Below the pieces are notes generated by a model that saw nothing but the letters and a program-made list of their open reading frames with translations, was not told where the DNA came from and did no database searches. Shown in pieces: positions 59,922 to 64,000 of a stretch of 64,000 bases of DNA. Position 1 is the stretch's first letter, and every line of letters begins with the position of its first letter. Origin of the DNA: Rhynchopus euleeides (Eukaryota; Euglenozoa; Diplonemea; Diplonemida; Diplonemidae); contig OY723290.1 of the NCBI GenBank assembly GCA_963210315.1, positions 310,001 through 374,000 on the forward strand. Direction: 5' to 3'. The position numbers and the translations under genes are program-made.

Positions 59922-61050
59922 CACATGTCAACCTCGGCAACGGGCAGTGCCGCAGCCCCTGTGTGGGTGGTGTGTCCGGAGGCGGGGGAGAGGGGGCTGG
60001 GGGCAGAACAACAAAAAGAGTCCCGGGTTTTCAAAGCGTTGTGACCCCCCCCCCCCCCGCTGTGAAGTTTCAAAGGGCTGTGAAGAGGTGGCTGTATTAC
60101 TCTCTCAAAACACACTGCGTGCCTACGCTCCCACAAAAGCAAGGTTCAGATCCGAGAGTTGGCATGTGCAGGTGTGAGGTGTGGGGGTGACGGGCATTCT
60201 GCGAATCGATACGTTTTCCCCCCGCCGCGCAATCAGCTCAATCGAAACCAGTGGGCAGAGAGAGAGGCAGGAGGAGGCTCGGATGAGTGTGTCCGCCTGA
60301 GCCGGATGCCGGAGAGGGGGGAGGGAGGGGGGTGTACAACAGAGCGTGTGGTCTGTGGGGCGGATTGGCAGCAACACCGCCAAGAGAGGCCGAGTGAACG
60401 GCCTGTCTGAGACATGGCAGCGGGGTTACCCGACACCGCCAGAAAAGCGGGTGTGTGGACAGCACCCTGTCACAGGGGGGCTTCGCAGTGGTTTTTTTTG
60501 GACCAGAAACCAGCCACATGCTTTTTCACATGGCCTGAGTTTTATATCGCATTTGTTACAGCAGCGGATAACACACAGAGGACGCCCCTTCAGGCATTGC
60601 CTCTTGTCACCACACCACACGGCAAGCCTTCAGTGCAGATCGCACTCTGAGGCATCCTGTTTTTTTTTTGCATGTTACCCACTGGGCCACTTCCCCGCTT
60701 GGCGGCAGCGGGTGAGGCGGTCGCCGGGCCACAGTGGGAGGCATTTCGCCTTGTGACGCCTCTCGCTCCCTGGTTGCCTTGAGTGCCGTGTTGCTCTGGC
60801 CCTCGGGCGGGGAATCGCGTCAGGCCAAACAGCCACTGCGAGGACGTCTCCCCTTGAAAGGAAAGGAAGAAATGGGGGTATTAGGGGAGGGGGGACAGTG
60901 AGAAAAGAGGGTGGAGGTTATGTTTGTGGAGGGGTCTTGGCTGTTGCCATTAGGCAGGCCCTTGTTTCACGACACTGTGTGCTGAGTTTCCTGTGAAGCA
61001 CGGATGCTGGTAAGCAGCCATGGGTCACAGCTACGCACGAGGGAGGAATA
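59922..61050. other. Spacer and probable 3' UTR of the retrotransposon
   Basis: Downstream (minus) of the RT stop codon there is non-coding sequence up to an 11-base T run at 60659-60669, which reads as A's on the element strand and may be its poly(A) tail. The rest holds a C run (60045-60058) and no gene. Confidence 0.45.
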
Positions 61051-64000
61051 TTAAACGTGTAAAGCCGTTTGTGCTGGGCGGCAACCCCGTGTAACTCTCA
61101 CGTATTCCTCCAGCTTGCCCGGCAGTAGGCCTGCCGCCACCAGGTATCGCAGTGCCGCGCCCGGCTGCCCCAGCAGGATGTTATGCGGTGATCCCGCTAC
61201 ACCTAGTCGGCTTCGTAGTCGTGTCGTGTGCGGGCAGGTGGCAAAAACGTGTTGCACCGTGCTGTTTTGTCCGCAGAGCGTGCATGCAGGGACCCCGTCA
61301 GACGTGTCGAAGTCGTATACCAGGCGATGCCGCCGGGTCCTCAGTTTGCGTATCTCAGTGTCTCCAAGTCTTGTGAGGCCCTCTACGCGCAACGGGGGTC
61401 TGCGAGGTGGCGCGTCTGTAGCACCCGAGTAGTACAGTGTATCCCGCCGTGGCGGCGGCATCTCCCCACGGATGGCACGCTTCGCCGCTGCCTTCGCAGT
61501 GGCGAATGGGATGCGGGTCTGGGGCGCTTGTTTCAACCCCTCCTTTGTTAGGGCATCTGCTGCCTCATTTCCCGCGACACCGACGTGTGAGGGGACGTAG
61601 CGGAGATGCAGCGTGGTGTCCTTTTGTAAAGCCAGTTCACGGATGGTTTGCCATAGCTTGTGTTCGAGGTCCTCACGGGCGCGGTGAGGTCCCGTCTGCA
61701 GGGCCTGCAGCACAGACATCGAATCCGTTATGACCGCACAGTGGTCCCCCGGTGACACCAGTGTGGTCAATGCCTCCATCGCACGCACAAGCGCCAGCAA
61801 CTCTGCTTGGAAGCTGGAGGCGATTCTGCCAGCCTCGTGGCTGCTCTCCAGGTGTGGGGCGTTTGGCGTGTCTCCGCGATAGATTACCACCGCCCCCGCA
61901 CCTCGGCCGTCGCTGACGCAGCCATCGGTGTACGCGTGCCATGCGCAGTCAGGCAAGTCCCGCAGCATCATCTGTGCAGATATGAAAAGCGAGTCGTTGG
62001 AGTATTTCGTCCGGGATGCGATGATGCCTGGGAGGGAGGTGCGGATGTCGATGTGCTCCGCGATCGCATTCCACTCCCATGGGTGCGTGGGGGTAGCCAC
62101 GTGGAGGGGAGCGGCCTCTCGCTTTGGCATGGTCTCCCCAGATAAACCACACTCAGCGGAGGTGCATCTCGCTTGGTGCAACCAGCTGTACTTTGGTCCT
62201 ACCAGGGTCGTCACCGCATTTCCTGGGGTACCGTCGAGCCTCCTGAAGCGTTCGTAGGTTGTGGCCACCGCTGTGTCGAGGATCGCGGAGAAGGTGTCTA
62301 GGTGGGCCTCCCAGAGCAGGTCCTCAGTGCGCGTGCTGGTAGGGCAACCGGTGATGAAGCGCGCTGCCTGGTGGTGCAGCCTCTCCAGCTCCGCCCGCAT
62401 GGTATTGCTGAGAAGGGGGCCGTACACCCCGAGCGCATAGCTCACCGCCGGTAATGCATACGTGAGGTAGGCTGTGCGCAGTGTGTGCACATTACACCCC
62501 CACGATGAGCCTGCGAGCATCTTCACCACATTCAGGCGTTGTAGCAGCTTGTCTATAACCCGCTCATGATGGTACTGCATGCTGCACGTAGGGTCCAGCG
62601 TGACTCCTAAGTAGCGTGGTGTCGTGGTGCGTTTCACAGGTGTGCCGTCTGGGTAGGCGAGCAGGGGGCCTTCCGCAACCTCCCGTAGGGCCCCCCGTTT
62701 CCCGAACACCGTGTGCTCCGTCTTTTCTCTCGAGATCTCCAGGCCACGTGTCGGTCCTTCTGCGCAGAGCAGTTCCAGCGCCTGCTGCGCCTTCGCTGCC
62801 ACCTGTTCGATGTTGCTCCCAGATACTACAATCGCGATGTCGTCAGCATATATCGCCGGTCGGACGTCGTGCCCGAGGCCCGCCAGCAGCTCCGCCATTT
62901 CGTCCATCACGATGTTGAAGAGAAGAGGGGATAGGACCGTGCCCTGCGGTACCCCCTCCTTCATCTCGTACAGCCCGCTGGTCGCACCCTCCACAGATAC
63001 CCGTGCCCGTCGATTTGTCAGGAAGGCTGTGAGCCAGGTGCGGTATCGACGCGGGAAGCCCATTTCCTCTATCCTGCGCAGTACGATATCCCGTTTTACG
63101 CGATCGAAAGCCTGCTGCATGTCTACGAAGAGGACCACCGATACCCGTGGTTTCCGCTGGGGCTTCGGGATAATTCTGATGGAGTAGGGCCCCGTCTGCT
63201 CCGTTTCATCCGGAGGTTCCTGCACGAGCTGTACGATATGCGCTAGTTGGTCTTCTGTGGAGCGCAGCTTTCTGAAACCTGCCTGCACTGGGTGGTGCTG
63301 AGCGCAGGGCAGCGTGTCGTCCTCCATGAGCTGGACCAGACGCGCCTTTATCATCCTTTCCAGCACCTTGCAGCTGGTGCTGGTCAGCGCGATGGGGCGG
63401 TATGACTCCGGTTTTGTGGCCGGACGTTTGGGCTTGTGTATCGGCACCAGGGTAGCCCGCGTCCAGGCGTCGGGCAGGACTCCCGTGCACCACGAGAGGT
63501 TTAGAATGCCGAGGAAGGCTGCCCGTGCCCGTGGCCCGAGGTTGAGGAGGAATTCGTTCGGAATTTCATCGGGTCCGGGTGCCTTCCTCTTTCCCAGCGC
63601 CGCGAGCGCAACCCTGAGTTCCTCCATTGTGAAAGGCTGCTCGCTGGGGTGTAGCTCTGCCTGGTTATCGCTGGCAGACGGCGCTGTGCGGAGAGATTGT
63701 GTGGCGTTGGGGTCGAGCTTGGTACCTCCTCCACTCACCCCGGCGAAGTGCGCAGCCAGCATACCTGCTTTCTCCATTGGGGCGGTCACCGGCTTCCCGT
63801 CTCTCACCAGTGGGAAGTTGGCATCTTTGATACTGCGGCCATCCAGCTCGCGGATCAGGGTGTACGCAGCCGAGGGGTTGACGCCTGCTGCCTCGCAGCG
63901 TTTCTCCCACTGCACCCTTTTGGCCGCCGCCACCTCTACGGTCGCCTCCTGACGTAGTCTCTGCAGGTGTAGAGCGTCTTTCTGAGCGTCTTTCGCAGTC
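61051..64000 (-). CDS. Non-LTR retrotransposon ORF: reverse transcriptase, RNase H and CCHC knuckle (5' end beyond window)
   Basis: The minus frame is open from the right edge to the stop at 61051 (982 residues visible) with no need for a start inside the window. RT motifs in order: RKAPGPDEIPNE, SYRPIALTS, VVLFVDMQQAFDRV (motif A Asp), GVPQGTVLSPLLFN (motif B), IYADDIAIVV (catalytic YADD), YLGVTLDP. An RNase H domain follows with YTDGCVSDGRGAG, FQAELLALVRA, AVITDSMSVLQAL and VPSHVGVAGNEAADALT, so all D-E-D-(H)-D positions are present. Near the C-terminus a knuckle reads CTLCGQNSTVQHVFATC. This order (RT, RNH, zinc knuckle) is that of the I/ingi group; an AP-type endonuclease is expected upstream, outside the window. 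No frameshift or stop is visible, so the copy may be recent. Confidence 0.92.
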   Translation of the reverse strand, partial: TAKDAQKDALHLQRLRQEATVEVAAAKRVQWEKRCEAAGVNPSAAYTLIRELDGRSIKDANFPLVRDGKPVTAPMEKAGMLAAHFAGVSGGGTKLDPNATQSLRTAPSASDNQAELHPSEQPFTMEELRVALAALGKRKAPGPDEIPNEFLLNLGPRARAAFLGILNLSWCTGVLPDAWTRATLVPIHKPKRPATKPESYRPIALTSTSCKVLERMIKARLVQLMEDDTLPCAQHHPVQAGFRKLRSTEDQLAHIVQLVQEPPDETEQTGPYSIRIIPKPQRKPRVSVVLFVDMQQAFDRVKRDIVLRRIEEMGFPRRYRTWLTAFLTNRRARVSVEGATSGLYEMKEGVPQGTVLSPLLFNIVMDEMAELLAGLGHDVRPAIYADDIAIVVSGSNIEQVAAKAQQALELLCAEGPTRGLEISREKTEHTVFGKRGALREVAEGPLLAYPDGTPVKRTTTPRYLGVTLDPTCSMQYHHERVIDKLLQRLNVVKMLAGSSWGCNVHTLRTAYLTYALPAVSYALGVYGPLLSNTMRAELERLHHQAARFITGCPTSTRTEDLLWEAHLDTFSAILDTAVATTYERFRRLDGTPGNAVTTLVGPKYSWLHQARCTSAECGLSGETMPKREAAPLHVATPTHPWEWNAIAEHIDIRTSLPGIIASRTKYSNDSLFISAQMMLRDLPDCAWHAYTDGCVSDGRGAGAVVIYRGDTPNAPHLESSHEAGRIASSFQAELLALVRAMEALTTLVSPGDHCAVITDSMSVLQALQTGPHRAREDLEHKLWQTIRELALQKDTTLHLRYVPSHVGVAGNEAADALTKEGLKQAPQTRIPFATAKAAAKRAIRGEMPPPRRDTLYYSGATDAPPRRPPLRVEGLTRLGDTEIRKLRTRRHRLVYDFDTSDGVPACTLCGQNSTVQHVFATCPHTTRLRSRLGVAGSPHNILLGQPGAALRYLVAAGLLPGKLEEYVRVTRGCRPAQTALHV

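Noticed and set aside
1..64000. tRNA, rRNA and spliced-leader RNA genes
   Set aside because: Scanned by eye for B-box-like GGTTCGANTCC on both strands and for the euglenozoan leader end; no credible match. A covariance-model search would be needed to exclude them.

Overview
Likely organism (inference). The window looks like the nuclear DNA of a protist in Euglenozoa, most probably a diplonemid. Every confident gene (13 host or host-like genes, plus the genes inside mobile elements) is read on the minus strand. Coding regions are GC-rich at third codon positions and mostly intronless. Most have a C/T-rich tract followed by AG within about 10 to 65 bases of the first ATG, as expected for long one-way arrays processed by spliced-leader trans-splicing. 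A few genes do carry GT-AG cis-introns, which argues against a kinetoplastid and fits a diplonemid. No spliced-leader or rRNA gene was found, so the assignment rests on architecture only. Other euglenozoans, or less likely a dinoflagellate, remain possible.

Layout. 0-5.6 kb: two tandem paralogues of a PDZ-like/zinc-finger/PARP protein (the first cut by the window edge) and a coiled-coil protein. 7.5-12.1 kb: a secreted GH55-type beta-1,3-glucanase gene split by a 2.6 kb insertion that has 13-bp terminal inverted repeats, is packed with a 31-bp minisatellite and behaves like an intron. 13-15.9 kb: a kelch protein with a histone-H1-like tail. 16.4-35.7 kb: a repeat-dominated block. It holds a large palindrome with a nested tyrosine-recombinase element, a 341-bp-arm foldback element, a 41-bp satellite that flips orientation, an inverted-repeat element carrying two unknown genes, and a foldback element with decayed frames. 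39-50 kb: a compact array with an F-box protein, a coiled-coil protein, an Old Yellow Enzyme, a large tandem-repeat cytoskeletal-type protein and a histidine phosphatase. 50-55.5 kb: nothing confidently coding. 55.5-64 kb: an F-box/MYND gene rebuilt from four exons, a low-complexity protein, and an ingi/I-like non-LTR retrotransposon running off the right edge.

How the genes relate. Neighbours share no pathway; they look like unrelated genes in one transcription unit. The clearest functional statements are ADP-ribosylation (PARP pair), secreted beta-glucan degradation (GH55), flavin-dependent ene reduction (OYE) and DNA/RNA mobility (tyrosine recombinase, RT). The most unusual material is the repeat architecture: inverted repeats recur at every scale from 13 bp to about 2.6 kb, twice as tandem arrays that switch orientation, and at least once inside a coding region.
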